The notes beneath the pieces are model-generated. The model had not been told where the DNA came from and searched no databases. It saw only the letters and a program-made list of their open reading frames with translations. The position numbers were made by a program, and so were the translations under genes. This document shows, piece by piece, positions 10,615 through 21,550 of a DNA stretch of 64,000 bases (position 1 is the stretch's first letter; the number at the start of each line of letters is the position of its first letter). The DNA lies in the NCBI GenBank assembly GCA_032622095.1, contig CP136063.1, forward strand, positions 218,257,982 through 218,321,981, given 5' to 3'. The stretch is from Siphonodentalium dalli (Eukaryota; Mollusca; Scaphopoda; Gadilida; Siphonodentaliidae).

Positions 10615-11570
10615 TAGTGTGTTTCTGTGCTATATAAGGGTATATCGTGTGGTTTATACAAATATATGTTGAAGTATTGGCGGTCGATGGCGTTGGCTTC
10701 TTTCAATAAATGTGTTTTGTTATACGTATCGTATCGCTAAGATCATATACCATCATTTTGGAGAGAGAGAAAGCACTTGTAATATCCACGTACCTAGGTA
10801 TATAACTAGTTCATGGATCGATGGCTTCATTCGATCGACGGGAGGAAGACAGTGCGCATGGGCGAGATATGAGCGTGCTTCACTTTCCTCGGGTGAAACA
10901 CATTTCAGTATTTCTCTTTTACTTTGATAATTGCGGGGGGGGGGGGGGGGCTATGCGTTCATATTGTAAGATATAGATTTCCAGAGGGGTCTGGGAACAC
11001 CGCAGAATACAGGGGTAAACCTGTCTTGTGTAACATGGACCAATCCTTCCAAGGTGTATAATAAATCTTGGTACACATTCCGATCGAAGCGACACATGGA
11101 CAAATTTTAATGTCAATATAAGTGGAAGAAGTATAGAACGGAAGCGTACCAGTCAAACCGTTCATTCTGTTTTAATTTAAATCATAGAAATATAAATACT
11201 ATCAGGGCCATATACCACGTAATATAAAAAGAAATGAGAATATTACGAATTATAGTGATAATGTGTGCATAAACTTCCCTGATTGTATATATGTGACCCG
11301 CCATATCAAATCCAGTCGGAAGTCGGTTTTAACAAAAATTTATACAAAATTTTTTAAATAAATAAATGAAAAAACACACAAATTAAAATAAGCTCACTAT
11401 GGGCCTATTTCAGAATCAACTAAAAATGTGAATAATTATGTACAATATGAACCTATTTGCAGACCAGATGTACGCTCTTTATATGTGTGTTTTCACTGTG
11501 GTCAGCGCAATCCAACAGAATAACGGGTATAAGTCCACTATATATGGGCTTGGCTTATTTCAGAATCCAT
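10615..11570. other. Unassigned, with a G-run at 10935-10951
   Basis: A G homopolymer of 17 or so follows the AT-rich sequence at about 10930. Otherwise no gene, hairpin or repeat is recognised; short frames on minus (10919-11165) run through the G run. Confidence 0.35.
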
Positions 11571-11700
11571 AGGGAGCCTCGCATATATAAGAGATTGCAC
11601 TGGCTTACGAGATAAAGGTAAATAGTGTTAGGCCATTGTTTGTTAACCATAGCCATACAAGTACGTAAAACAAAAATGGCACCGATCTCAGCTCCTCAGA
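11571..11700. repeat. Fragments of the hairpin MITE and of the 7745 repeat
   Basis: GCCTCGCATATATAAGAGATTGCACTGGC matches one arm of the 47770 MITE hairpin. The following GGCCATTGTTTGTTAACC..ACGTAAAACAAAAATGGCA is the reverse complement of about 7775-7850 with the middle deleted. Confidence 0.65.
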
Positions 11701-11846
11701 TCACAGAAAGGAATATATAAGCGACAGTATGATATTCCCAGCTATACATGTCTAATTACTTACTGACCAATGCAACATATTAATAACTGCGCTTGATCCC
11801 CCCCCCCATGGCGCCTGGCACACAAATAATAGTATAGACGAGCATC

Positions 11847-11936
11847 ATTATTATTATTATTATTACGCAAAAACTCAACTCAATTGAACACTCCTCATCA
11901 CTACCCCATCTCCCAGCATCTCATCCCCTTTATCTC

Positions 11937-11986
<50 letters not shown>

Positions 11987-11990
11987 GTCC
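11847..11990 (+). repeat. ATT and CT microsatellites
   Basis: A short (ATT)n run near 11847-11868 and a (CT)n-rich tract at about 11933-11990. Confidence 0.9.
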
Positions 11991-12324
11991 TCTCTATTTC
12001 TTTCTCCTTCACAATATATCTCCTTGCTTCTCACGACAACAACATTATACTATAATTATGATAGCTTCATTCCTTCCCGTCTGACCCCCCTCTACACTTA
12101 ATGAAGAGCGAGCGCGTAATAAAAGGGGAGCAAACTTAATAAAAGCCCTTGGGCTTGTTGTTTAATACCCTTTCCAATCATCCCATTAAATATATATTAT
12201 TCTGTCTTATAATGTAAAATATTTGTCAAATGTTTAAATATGTTATTATTGATTGGAATAAAATATGTTTACACTGTAAAATTTAATAACGTTATAACTA
12301 CGGTAATGCACCGTCAACTTAGTT

Positions 12325-12475
12325 GCCAGTACAATCCCTGTCGAAATAACAGTATACCGTTGATACATTGTACTGTTGAAGTAAACGGTAGGATACTGTT
12401 GAAATAACAGTATACCGTTGATACATTGTACTGTTGGAATACACGGTAGGATACTGTTGAAATAAATGACTGCAG
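12325..12475 (+). repeat. ~61-bp tandem duplication
   Basis: GAAATAACAGTATACCGTTGATACATTGTACTGTTG is followed by ACGGTAGGATACTGTTG, then the whole unit repeats with few changes. A CGGTAGG/ACGGTA motif also appears singly near 12820. Confidence 0.8.
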
Positions 12476-13029
12476 TGCAAACCAATTTTACTAGGTGACC
12501 TATTTTCGCGGTCGCTATTAAAACATCGCAAGTGGTTAAATAGGGCTTGTTTACACTTTCTTTAGCCCGTTCGGTAGACCGTTAGTGCTATTTAAACGGC
12601 TTGGAACCTGTCCCAAGCTGTTGAAACATATTAAAAAGTAGGCCTACTAAATTATAAAACAAATCTCCCGCGAATGACGGAGACAGACACTGAGACATCA
12701 ATTAATGGCGAATTTACCAGAGATGCATTGCGAATCTCACAAGGGAGGTGATCCTATCCATACCTCGTGTTTGTGCAACGGTACTTGGCCGTCAAAACTA
12801 GCAACGGTATAATACCGTAGGCAAACCAACGGTATCATATTGTTAAACCAACAGTGACAAAATACAGTGTACATCAAAGGAATATATACTATGTAACAAA
12901 TACCAGCCAAACTCCAATGAATATATAGCAAACAATATGTAATCTGGGTTCGCGATGAGGTATATAATGATAGTCAATCTCAGTAACATGTGGCACAGGA
13001 TGTTCGATTGAATATCAGAATATAGGATA
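12476..13029. other. Unassigned sequence
   Basis: No gene or repeat recognised. Confidence 0.35.
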
Positions 13030-13400
13030 CTAGCTGATGTGCCCGACTTCGTATGGGCTATTTAGGGATTTATTTGTGATCGCCTCCAGAATACTATACA
13101 GCGTCTGGACAAACTATTGTTCGATCGGTCCAGAAACATGCTTATATGAGCGTATGTGACGGAGCCAGGCCAAGGTCAATGTCAAGGACACATTCGCAAA
13201 TGAAATTGGACCCGCCCATATTGTTCCCGGGATCAAAGTAGGCCTACATACCAAATTTGAGTCGGATCGGTCGAGGTCCAGAAACATGCCTATATATGTG
13301 AGCGTATATGAGCGAGGTCAAGGTCAATTTCAAGGACACGGTCGCACTTGAAATTGGACCCGCCCATATTGTTCCCGGGATTAAAGCAGTCCTAAATGCT
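13030..13400 (-). mobile_element. Helitron-like non-autonomous element, 5'-truncated
   Basis: On minus the 3' terminus reads GCCCATACGAAGTCGGGC..CAGCTAG followed by T. This matches other copies here that end in a short hairpin about 11 nt before CTAG, the CTRR terminus of Helitrons. The body (CCGCCCATATTGTTCCCGGG, GAGTCGGATCGGTCGAGGTC) is shared with 18126-18513. The 5' end (TC..TTTTGG) is lost; a TTAA MITE and AT-rich sequence follow. Confidence 0.65.
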
Positions 13401-13444
13401 GCGAAATAGAGCGAAATACAAAAATAGGAAATTATTATTATTAA

Positions 13445-13821
13445 AGGTACTCAATCCGATCAGAGGGTTCTATATTACTATTTCTTTGGCTTTGGGGGTA
13501 AAAAATATATGATTCGAGTCGAGGAACCCACCCATCAAAGCTCAGAGTTATTATATATTGATTTTTGAAATTTGTAAATTTCTCGAGATGTGTACTAATA
13601 ATTTCCACAGAAGCCCTTATTCAAACAGACGAAGATGGATAACTCTAAAATCAAGTGTATTAATAACGCAATTTTGACTGAGACCATCCTTCAAAAATTT
13701 ATATCTGATCACTCTGAGCGTTTATAGGTAGGTTCCTCGACTCGAATCAATTATTTGTTATTACCGAAGCCAAAGAAATAGTAATTTATGAGGGCCTGAT
13801 CGGATTGAGTACAGAGTACCT
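13445..13821. mobile_element. TTAA MITE (377 bp)
   Basis: AGGTACTCAATCCGATCAG..TTACTATTTCTTTGGCTT..GATTCGAGTCGAGGAACC on the left is mirrored on the right, with TTAA at 13441-13444 and 13822-13825. The TIRs cover about 95 bp each. The outer AGGTACT resembles the AGGGGTACTG ends of the two larger TTAA MITEs in this window. Confidence 0.75.
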
Positions 13822-13823
13822 TT

Positions 13824-13916
13824 AACGAAATAACGGAGATATTTGAAGTGTATTTAACGAAATAATCAATTGTGGTGTCGCAATTTCTATCATATAAATC
13901 TCCGTTATTTCGTAAA
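13824..13916. repeat. Hairpin CGAAATAACGGAGAT
   Basis: ACGAAATAACGGAGATATTT at 13824 pairs with ATAAATCTCCGTTATTTCGT near 13896-13915 around a ~50-bp loop. It directly abuts the TTAA MITE. Confidence 0.7.
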
Positions 13917-14197
13917 AGAGCATTATATATAGAGTTATCAAACTTCAGATTAAATATGATATACTCAATCGAAACCACGCGTGCCACCTGTTGTCGCGAT
14001 TATATACCAATCGCCATGTAATCGTGAACACCAGTTAGATATCTTTTGGTAGGCATTCGTGTGCATGTTATATAGGTGCAAAAAACCCTCTGTAGCCATG
14101 AGCGATCCGGCAAGGTGCCAGCTAATGCGGAAGTGGGTATATTGAGTGAATATATCGCTGCATGATAGTATATCCCTTTCTCTGGCCAGACAGCTGG

Positions 14198-14345
14198 TGG
14201 GGGGGGGGGGGGGGGGGGGGGGCATTTGCGATCAATATTTTGTTTTTTTGCGTATACCTGGCGGAACGGCCGTAAGTTAAGTGTTAACACTGGTGTTTCC
14301 GCTCGAGCTACGGACGTTCGAGAATGGAACGTTAGTACATATAGA
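14198..14345 (+). repeat. Poly-G run followed by uninterrupted copy of the 7745 repeat
   Basis: A G run of more than 20 ends at 14222. Then TTTTTTTGCGTATACCTGGCGGAAC..CCGTAAGTTA..GTTAACA..CGCTCGAGCTACGGACGTTCGAGAATGGAAC follows. This copy lacks the 765-bp MITE that splits the 7745 copy, so it is a paralogous empty site. Confidence 0.75.
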
Positions 14346-14559
14346 TTCACCGGTTTATATGCAGCACTAAGATCGACATCGTTCCTTCATATTCTACAAT
14401 AGATGAATTAATATTTTCGGGTCCATCGCACGTCTACATGATTGTCTGACGGAAAAAAAGTATTCTCAAAATACTTTTGACGAAGTTATATATAAAGACT
14501 TCAAATCGACGCCTATCTCATGACATCACTCATCCTATATTTTGGTGTCAAAAGACGCA

Positions 14560-14655
14560 AGAGAGTCGTCAGTATAACATATCTAATATCCGCTAAAATC
14601 CGCTTTGGGGGAAACTTTGTTATCCAAGATGGCGTCCAACATGGTTGTCTATATG
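14560..14655 (+). repeat. Fragment of the TAGTG/CACTA element terminus
   Basis: GTCGTCA..CATATC..AATATCCGCTAAAATCCGCTTTGG..CCAAGATGGCGTCCAACATGG matches the terminal block of the 31772-36018 element. Confidence 0.65.
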
Positions 14656-15370
14656 ACATCAGTTCTCGAAATAATTAAGTCATTATTTCGGCCAATTTGG
14701 CCGTTTACTTCATGTCTGCTTTTCATCTGACGTGTGTGTCGGGATAATTGATGTGGAGGATTTATGTAAATGTTAGCCCAAACTACATTTCCAAGTAACG
14801 ATGGTTTTGTTGTTTATTTTGAGGAATAATACCGCGTCAGATGAATTCAGCCCAAATATGTTAACAGTTGCCGTGCCAAACATTCGCAGTAGGTTAGCGT
14901 TATTTAGTATTTGTGGATGTCCTTTAACATGGGGAAAATAGACTACTGCGCTTGAACGAGCATGTGAATTTGTCGTTTTTAATGTATAGCAACTTGATAA
15001 TCAATAACAGAGGCATTCTCTGTCAAATAAGGTCGCTCTATTTACGATACCAATTGGGGAACTTTGTAAATTAAATTACGCGTAAAACAGCGTAAACGTA
15101 TACATGCTGCAAATAGAGAAGGTGCCAGAATAGGCGTACTCGCCCCAGGGCTGACTCGCCGAATCGACGTGTGCCAACTCGGAATAAAAGGCCAACTCGG
15201 AATAAAAGATGTATACGCGGTGTTATATGGCATTTGGTCCGTTGTTTCTCAATGAATATTATTGAAATTTTGTGTATATGTCCGGGCTGGGACATGGAAT
15301 ACAACAACGTTTGAATTGTTTTTAAATTTACAAATTTGTTGACTTTATTCTCTTTTTTTTTTCGTTCTGA
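14656..15370. other. Unassigned sequence
   Basis: No gene recognised. A 21-bp direct repeat (GCCAACTCGGAATAAAAG) occurs twice near 15172-15208. Confidence 0.35.
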
Positions 15371-15694
15371 AACACACTATAAAGTGTACATAATATAATA
15401 ACGAACACGAGACATACATAATTTATAAACTGTTAACAAAAGATATCAAATTCAATACATGACAAAGATGACTCAGTGGAGTTTATAAAGTGAACATAAA
15501 AACATTGAGGTAAGAATCTTTTTAAGGAATGCAACTTTATTTAATGATAATAAACACATAAATTAAAATAACAAACATGAGACATACATGATTTATAAAC
15601 TGTTAACAAAAGATATCAAACTCACTACATGACAAAGATGACTCAGTGAAGTTTATAAAGTGAACATAAAAAATTAAGGTAAGAATCTTTTTAA
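15371..15694 (+). repeat. 168-bp tandem duplication flanking a TTAA MITE
   Basis: ACGAGACATACATAATTTATAAACTG..AAGATATCAAA..TGACAAAGATGACTCAGTG..AGGTAAGAATCTTTTTAA occurs at about 15403-15527 and again at 15571-15694. The second copy ends exactly at the TTAA used by the MITE. Confidence 0.85.
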
Positions 15695-16278
15695 AGGGGT
15701 ACTGTACGCCAAATGTTGTTGTTGGTTTCTATAGTCTCCGAGTCGGAGAATAAGGTAACAATTGTTTTCATTATTTGAAAGTCTGTTGAGTACGAAGTAG
15801 TGTTACGGATGACAAATTTACCGGAATGCAAAAATACAAATTGTCGTTGTCGAGTAATTTTTGTACAGTTTTCAACCAAATGAATCAAATAAAAGTTATA
15901 TTATAGGCATACTAGTCCCATATAATCATTTAAGTTATTGTATCGTCGCTAGTCAGTGGGTGGCTTGAGTGTTCTCCCCGTATCATCATAATATTTTAAG
16001 CGATCGTGTGTGCGATCGGTTTAACAATCCAGTATCCCTCAATTAATTGATTTGATTACGGAAATTCGTAATTTAAATGACGCCATTTTATGGCTCCAGT
16101 CATAAATTCAATTTATATCAAATTATTAACTTTTAAATTATTAAATTTTAAGATAGCCTATTAACCTGAGCGTTTACAGAATACATCTTCGACTAAAATT
16201 ACTTATGTTTCTATATATTATCGATATTAGATCGTTGTTGTCACCGGAAATTTAATGAAAATGGCGTACAGTACCCCT
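15695..16278. mobile_element. TTAA MITE (584 bp)
   Basis: Begins AGGGGTACTGTACGCCA and ends with the reverse complement, TGGCGTACAGTACCCCT. TTAA lies at 15691-15694 and 16279-16282. The right half (GCCATTTTATGGCTCCAG, ATAGCCTATTAACC, GATATTAGATCG) is homologous to 36939-37571; the left halves differ. TTAA specificity points to piggyBac or another TTAA-targeting superfamily. Confidence 0.85.
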
Positions 16279-16289
16279 TTAAGCATTAC

Positions 16290-17480
16290 TAAACCGTTTA
16301 GCACAGTCCACTTCACTCATCCGATCATCACCAAACTTTATATTTATCTTGATATTGATCTATCAGATGAGAGCTATCAAATATATTTTTACTTTTATAG
16401 GAAAAAATGGTCGCCAGCGGCCATATTGCATTTACGTTATATGTCATCGCGTCATGTCGATATCTAGTATTACTTAGAAATTTCACATTTCCAGATTCAT
16501 AATTGCTCCATTGACTGAAACAGATGGAATTATTCCCCTCTTCGGATAGAGTGTCACTGAAACTTTATTTTGTCAGACTGTCTGTATAGTCATTGATTAT
16601 ATATGGCAATAATCTGTAATAAGATGTAGCACTATTTTATTTTATATTTACATGCAGTGCTGTTTTTATACAACAATTCTAATCCCCCCCTAGATCATCA
16701 TGTGATCGACCATACATCGCGCGAGGACCTGGTTGAATTAAGGGGGGTTTTATGGATAACTTCTGTCCTCAAGCTAGATTATACTTATGACATTTAATGG
16801 CATGTTTCTGACGTGGAGGGTTAGATATGCTTGAGACACCACCACTCTTCAATTCACACCAAGTTCTCAGCTGTCATATTCGGATATTAGAACCCATATC
16901 CATGATATATGGTTTATTTTGTGTATACTAGTAATATTGTTATTTTCAGTACCTTTATATACCAGTACTGTGTATAACAATGCATATAAATTAATCCATG
17001 TATACATGTATATTGATTCAACGGATTCAGTGGTTTTGTCCATCAGTCTATCCAATTTGCGGGGAAAACATGGCCACAAGCAGTACACCCTGCTAAATGT
17101 TACTATTTTTATGGCTAAATAATTTGGTTGATCCTACAGACGACACCCCTTGTCCGATCGTCACCAGATTCCACAATGATATTCTGGATAACCAGGGTGA
17201 GAGTAATCTAATTTTCCCGAATTTCGTTAAAAAACATTACCATGCACAGGCAGCAATTTGGTATCTTACTGTTTGATCCTCTTTTGCATGACTGAATTGT
17301 TTAGCAACTGTACAGACATATCCCTCATCTGATAGTCACCAAACTTCATATTGATCTTCGGGCTGACAACTAGATGGGAGCTATCGAATGCTTTGAATTT
17401 TTTTTGGAAAACATTGTCGCCAGCAGTCATCTTCTATTTTGGTTTTTATATACATGTATATCTCTTCATTCGGATAGCCA
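16290..17480 (+). repeat. Diverged direct repeats (CATC-GATYRTCACCAAA family)
   Basis: CATCCGATCATCACCAAACTTTATAT..GATGAGAGCTATCAAAT..AATGGTCGCCAGCGGCC near 16318-16430 recurs as CATCTGATAGTCACCAAACTTCATAT..GATGGGAGCTATCGAAT..ATTGTCGCCAGCAGTC near 17327-17425, with a partial copy near 17152. It is an old dispersed repeat; no coding function is seen. Confidence 0.6.
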
Positions 17481-17686
17481 GTATTACGTAGGTACTTCAA
17501 CTTTCCGTATTCCTGTCATCATTTGAAATATAAAAATTTACCTGATACATACACCCTTCAAAATTTGTTTCGTCGTATCTATTTTAATGACCCGTATGGT
17601 AATATTGATACAGATATATTTGTCAAACATTTCTTTGTACAATATACAGGTATTTAGTTTGTAACTAAATCTAGAAATATATAATA

Positions 17687-18123
17687 GTAGCTGGTGGACC
17701 CGACTTCGTCCGGGATGTTCCCCTCTGATTTTCGGAGAATTGCGCGATTTAACCTTGAATTGACCATTTTAAAGGTGAACGTCATGTCGGGTCACGATTT
17801 GACCCGTCCAAAACACTCCCCTGACAAAAGTCACGACAAAAGTACCCGTCGAAATCCGCCCGCTTTACCCGATTTGACCTTGAATTAACAATTTTGAATG
17901 TCAAGATCAGGTCAGGGTCATGATTTGACCCACCCGAAACACTCCTGGGACAAAAGTAACAGTAGGTATTAAATTTCGTAGAAATACTTCCGTTTTACCA
18001 GATTTGACCCGTCCAAAATACTCCCTGGAAATAATTTTCCCTATGTATCAAATTTCGTCAAATCTGTCCGGCAGTTTTCCCGGCCATAGCTAACAGACAG
18101 ACAAATGTCCAAAATATATATTA
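17687..18123 (-). mobile_element. Helitron-like non-autonomous element
   Basis: On minus it ends CCCGGACGAAGTCGGGTCCACCAGCTAC then T, a CTRR terminus with its last base changed. It begins near 18123 with a diverged form of the TATATATTTTGG start. The interior is the reverse complement of the 62073 copies (GACTTTTGTC, GGGTCAAATCGTGACCCG, AAGGTCAAATCGGGTAAA). Confidence 0.7.
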
Positions 18124-18125
18124 AA

Positions 18126-18513
18126 CTAGCTGAAGTACTCGACTTCGTTCGGGCTATTTAGGGATTTTTTTGTGATCGCCTCCATCTGGACAGTACCCAG
18201 TATATACAGCGTCTGGCCAAACTATTGTTCAATTGGTCCATAAACATGCCTATATCAGCACGTTCGAGAACATGGTCCCACGTGAAATTGGACCCGTCCA
18301 TATTGCTCCCGGGATCGAAGTAGTCCTACACAAATTTTTTTAGTCGGATCGGTCAAGGTCCAGAAAGATGCCAATGAGAGAGGTCAAGTTGACACGTTAA
18401 ATACCAAATCCGAGTCGGATCAGTCGAGCAGTGTTAGAGTCTATAACACATACACACATGCATTCATGCATACACACATACATACAGACAGGTGTTCCAA
18501 AATATATAATCGA
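18126..18513 (-). mobile_element. Helitron-like non-autonomous element, both ends intact
   Basis: On minus the 5' end is TCGATTATATATTTTGGAAC, preceded by A. The 3' end is GCCCGAACGAAGTCGAGTAC..CAGCTAG, followed by T. TC start, CTRR end, a 3' hairpin and insertion between A and T are the Helitron signatures. It abuts the previous element, so the two lie head to tail on minus. Confidence 0.75.
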
Positions 18514-18810
18514 TAGCTACAACAATTCTATGGTAGATAGTTCACGGCCGACCTGATGTATGCATCTTAGTTTTCTTGTACCATATATTGTGGCAGTCAT
18601 ACCAGTTTGTGTGCGCTAACAGTACGGTAGCGAATAGCGTGACACGGACAGAAACCAATACAATAGCGGACATGAAATGGCTGTCAAAAGGGCCGTAACT
18701 CCAAACCATGCCACAACGAAAGCAACATATTGTTTACATAGGAATGAAATTATGTATTGGTAAGATACAGGTCTATTGGTAAACACATTTAAAACGGCTT
18801 ATTCTCACTT
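18514..18810. other. Unassigned sequence
   Basis: No gene or repeat recognised. Confidence 0.3.
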
Positions 18811-19377
18811 TGCCGGCGAGCCCAGGGGGGGGGGGGGTGAACAAAAAATTACGGCACGTATGCCGGGGTGGGTGGGTGGTCACAGCCACCAACAAGCAAT
18901 TTTTTCCGCAACTAAAAAAAAAAATTCCTGCTTGTTTTTTAGTGTTTTGGCAATGAGTTGGGCTTCAAAACCACTTTGAATGAGAGAAATAATGTAATTC
19001 TAACTGGTAAACTGACTGCAGGCAATTATCGTGTTGTATTTTGTTGCAAGTTTTGAAATCCAAGATGACCGCTGGCAGCCATGTTTTTTTGGCCGAATGA
19101 CCTCAAAATGACTCATTCCTATTTACATGTCCATGTTAACATCCATGATAAATAGTATGCACAGAAATTCATATACAGCTGTTTACAGTGAATTTTCCCC
19201 CGCAAATCTCTGTTTTAGTGTTAAAAGGGGGGGTGGGTGTCAAAAAATGGTCGGAAAAAACTGCCGAAAACTGAAAAAAATTTGGCGGTGGGGGTGGGTG
19301 GGTACAAAAAATGATCGAAAGGGAAAAAATGCCATACGTGCCTGAATTTTTTTTCCGACCCCCCCCTGGCGAGCCTG
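18811..19377. mobile_element. G-tract-ended inverted-repeat element
   Basis: CCCAGGGGGGG..CAAAAAATTACGGCACGTATGCC on the left is mirrored by GCCATACGTGCCTGAATTTTTTTTCCGACCCCCCC on the right, both next to GCGAGCC. The interior contains tandem GGTGGGTGGGT..AAAAAAT blocks and one copy of the 1-125 repeat (19056-19165). Exact termini and TSD could not be fixed. Confidence 0.5.
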
Positions 19378-19574
19378 GAAAAATATCGCCGACAATGTGT
19401 GAGCTTCGCGCCGATAGTCTGTATTAATTAAATAACAGTTTGCTCCCGATGCAGTGTTGTTTTAGCATGCCGCCTGAATGAGTTTCAAATGAGTCGTCAT
19501 CAGATGAGCCATTTTCATGTTCACTCAGTGAAATAGCAATAAACCGTTATTCGTTTGAGCGATTCGTTTTGAGC

Positions 19575-19582
19575 TATAAAAA
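19575..19582 (+). promoter_or_regulatory. TATA box of the FLYWCH ORF
   Basis: CTATAAAAA lies 48 bp upstream of the ATG at 19630. That spacing would place initiation near 19605 and give a short leader. Confidence 0.6.
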
Positions 19583-19629
19583 CCCCATGTCTCTCCAAAG
19601 TTGATCAAATTCAATGTTCTATCTTCGTC

Positions 19630-19815
19630 ATGGCAAGTTCTCAAGTAAATGTATTCGTCATCCCCAACGGTCGAGGAGGCAAACACCTGGTTTTCAACGA
19701 CTTCAAATTCCGCATCAAATCACGTCGATACGAGAATGTCCACTGGGTGCGTTGCAAGAATGGCTGTGGTACCATCATCAACACAAAGAACGACATAGTT
19801 ATTGTTCTTCAATGA
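19630..19815 (+). CDS. FLYWCH-type zinc-finger ORF (MULE-derived first exon or micro-gene)
   Basis: A 61-codon frame from the ATG at 19630 contains VFVIPNGRGGKHLVFNDFKF, then HWVRCKNGCGTIINT. That is the FLYWCH signature: N-terminal F-x-x-S/N-x-RGG-x-L-x-x-x-x-F/Y, then a W-x-C-x-x-x-x-CxAxx half, with zinc-binding Cys at WVRC and NGC. A full FLYWCH finger also needs a distal H-x-H, which is absent or replaced by the C-terminal IVIVLQ stretch, so zinc binding may be incomplete. A TATA box lies 48 bp upstream and an AATAAA signal lies at 19903-19908. FLYWCH fingers are the usual N-terminal DNA-binding module of animal Mutator-like transposases. A MULE transposase tail follows at 19992, so this is most likely the first exon of a decayed MULE. 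A self-contained domesticated peptide is the alternative. Confidence 0.65.
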   Translation: MASSQVNVFVIPNGRGGKHLVFNDFKFRIKSRRYENVHWVRCKNGCGTIINTKNDIVIVLQ

Positions 19816-19902
19816 GACAACACACTCATCTAGCTGATTCTGACCAGGCACGACACATGCATTTTCTTATTTCAAATTCTTCTGTAAACAAAAACGCCAG
19901 AC

Positions 19903-19908
19903 AATAAA
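19903..19908 (+). promoter_or_regulatory. AATAAA polyadenylation signal
   Basis: AATAAA lies 88 bp after the FLYWCH stop codon. It would allow a short transcript ending before the transposase remnant; use of the site is inferred. Confidence 0.4.
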
Positions 19909-19991
19909 GAGCGTTCTGATTGAATAATATTTAACTGATATATCTATATACAAAAATAGACATCAAATCTAATTCCATTTCCCTTTTTAAC

Positions 19992-20532
19992 AGGTGACGG
20001 TTGATGCAGAGTATGACGAACTTGATTCAGAGATCCGGAAATTAATTCGACGTGCCATCGCCTTACCATTCGCCCCCTTCGACCAGTTGAGCGATGCTTG
20101 GCTCAATGTACTGGAAGAATGGGAAGTATACCTGGAAAGAACAGACCGCCCAATCGATGACCGCGTGACAAAGTTATCAGATTATGTGACTGTGCAGTGG
20201 ATAGAAGGTGATGAACTCCGTACCATGTGGAATAACTACAAAACAACCGGCCCCGGACCACAAACCACGTCGAAGGGTGGCACACAAAGCTTCAAGGTTA
20301 CAAAACATCATCAACACCAAATATATTCTACACGATCGACCACATTAAGAAAGAGCAGGCATACAAAGAATCGACCATACTGCAACTTACTGGCGGCGGC
20401 AGAGTTCAACATCAAAGGAGAAAATATCGGGCGGTGAATGCGTCTCTTCGACATTTCAAGAGAGTATTCAGTAAAAACCAAATTGACATTCTAGAATACT
20501 TAGATTCTATCGCTAAATTAGTTCGCCATTGA
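19992..20532 (+). pseudogene. MULE transposase C-terminal region, one frameshift
   Basis: The exon appears to open at a 3' splice site (TTCCCTTTTTAACAG ending at 19991). Frame 2 encodes EIRKLIRRAIALPFAPFDQL, then WLNVLEEW and YVTVQWIEGDELRTMWNNYK. After a 1-bp loss in the CCCC run near 20251-20256, the frame changes to one reading TTNHVEGWHTKLQGY, then IDHIKKEQAYKESTILQL and KYRAVNASLRHFKRVF, ending at the TGA at 20530-20532. This is the C-terminal part of animal Mutator-like transposases, which carry IALPFVP, MWN, TNN-x-x-EGWH and KKEQ..ILQL motifs. The catalytic DDE core that should lie between the FLYWCH finger and this region is missing, so the element cannot be autonomous. Confidence 0.8.
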
Positions 20533-20560
20533 GCTTTTTGTTAAACTATTGTCGTGTAAT

Positions 20561-21395
20561 TGTTATATGTTTGTTATCTCCTTGTATATATTATTATTAA
20601 TTATTTTGCATAAATAAATAAATAAATAAATAAAACATGACACAGATTATTTCCTGACAGCAACATTGAATCAGCAACAAAGGTTTCAAAACCCAAGGTA
20701 CCAAATGGAAAAATCATTAAAACCCCCCAAAAAAGAGGACAAACCATTAAAACCGCAAACAAAAAGAGGATTAGACTATAGGCGGCAAATGATTGAACCA
20801 AGGAATTGTTGACACGTCGTGCAGGTACCCCTTGTTTTTTGCTTAGAATACATCCAACAGTCGGGCCAAAAATAATAATTTTGGGCATGCAACATTCGAA
20901 GTAATGTTTCGCCACACAACGCGTCGTAATTTCATTTGGCACAATAATTAATTATTGAATTTAACGCAGAAACTGAAATGCATACCCTTGCGGTATAAAT
21001 ACCAGTTACATTTCCGAATTATTCAACACTCTCCGTGATAATAAACCATACACGTATGTCCCAATGCTTATTATATATTGTAAAGAAACATTCATCTCTT
21101 CAATATATAGATAACTCGTATATCTCTGATAAAAAGTATCTTTTAAATTGAATTTCTACAATCATTCTTCCTCGTATAATTTGAGCATTTGTACACTCGT
21201 ATTTATTACTAGCTATTCAATTTTGCACAAAATGTAAATTACATTGGTTTTTGTCCATTTTTGGCGGATATGTTTGGACAGACATTCTGCATATATGGTT
21301 TACGACCAATCATTGGTATTGTACAATTTAATTTATTACAAATTTAATTGGTAATTGGCATTAATTGGTGCACCTACCGCAGAAATTCAGCATTT
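20561..21395. other. Unassigned, with (AAAT)n run at 20611-20636
   Basis: A short AAAT repeat follows the MULE tail. Near 20700-20770 a unit ending CATTAAAACC..AAAAAGAGGA is duplicated. The 113-codon minus frame at 20601-20942 shows no recognisable domain. Confidence 0.35.
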
Positions 21396-21550
21396 TCCGA
21401 TACCAACTACCAGTTTGGACGTCATGTTGAATTGAGAACTTTAGCGGATTTTGTATATGTTGTCCAGCAAACCAGTCCTTACATTTTGAGACCAAAACTG
21501 CTTCTTTACCAATCTATTCCGGGTCTAACGTCATGACGACAATAATATTG
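21396..21550 (-). repeat. Diverged terminus of a TAGTG/CACTA element
   Basis: GGACGTCATGTTG..TTTAGCGGATTTTG..TATGTTGT..CTTCTTTACCAATCTATTCCGGGTC..GACGACAATAAT follows the order of the right terminal block of the 31772-36018 element. Confidence 0.6.
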
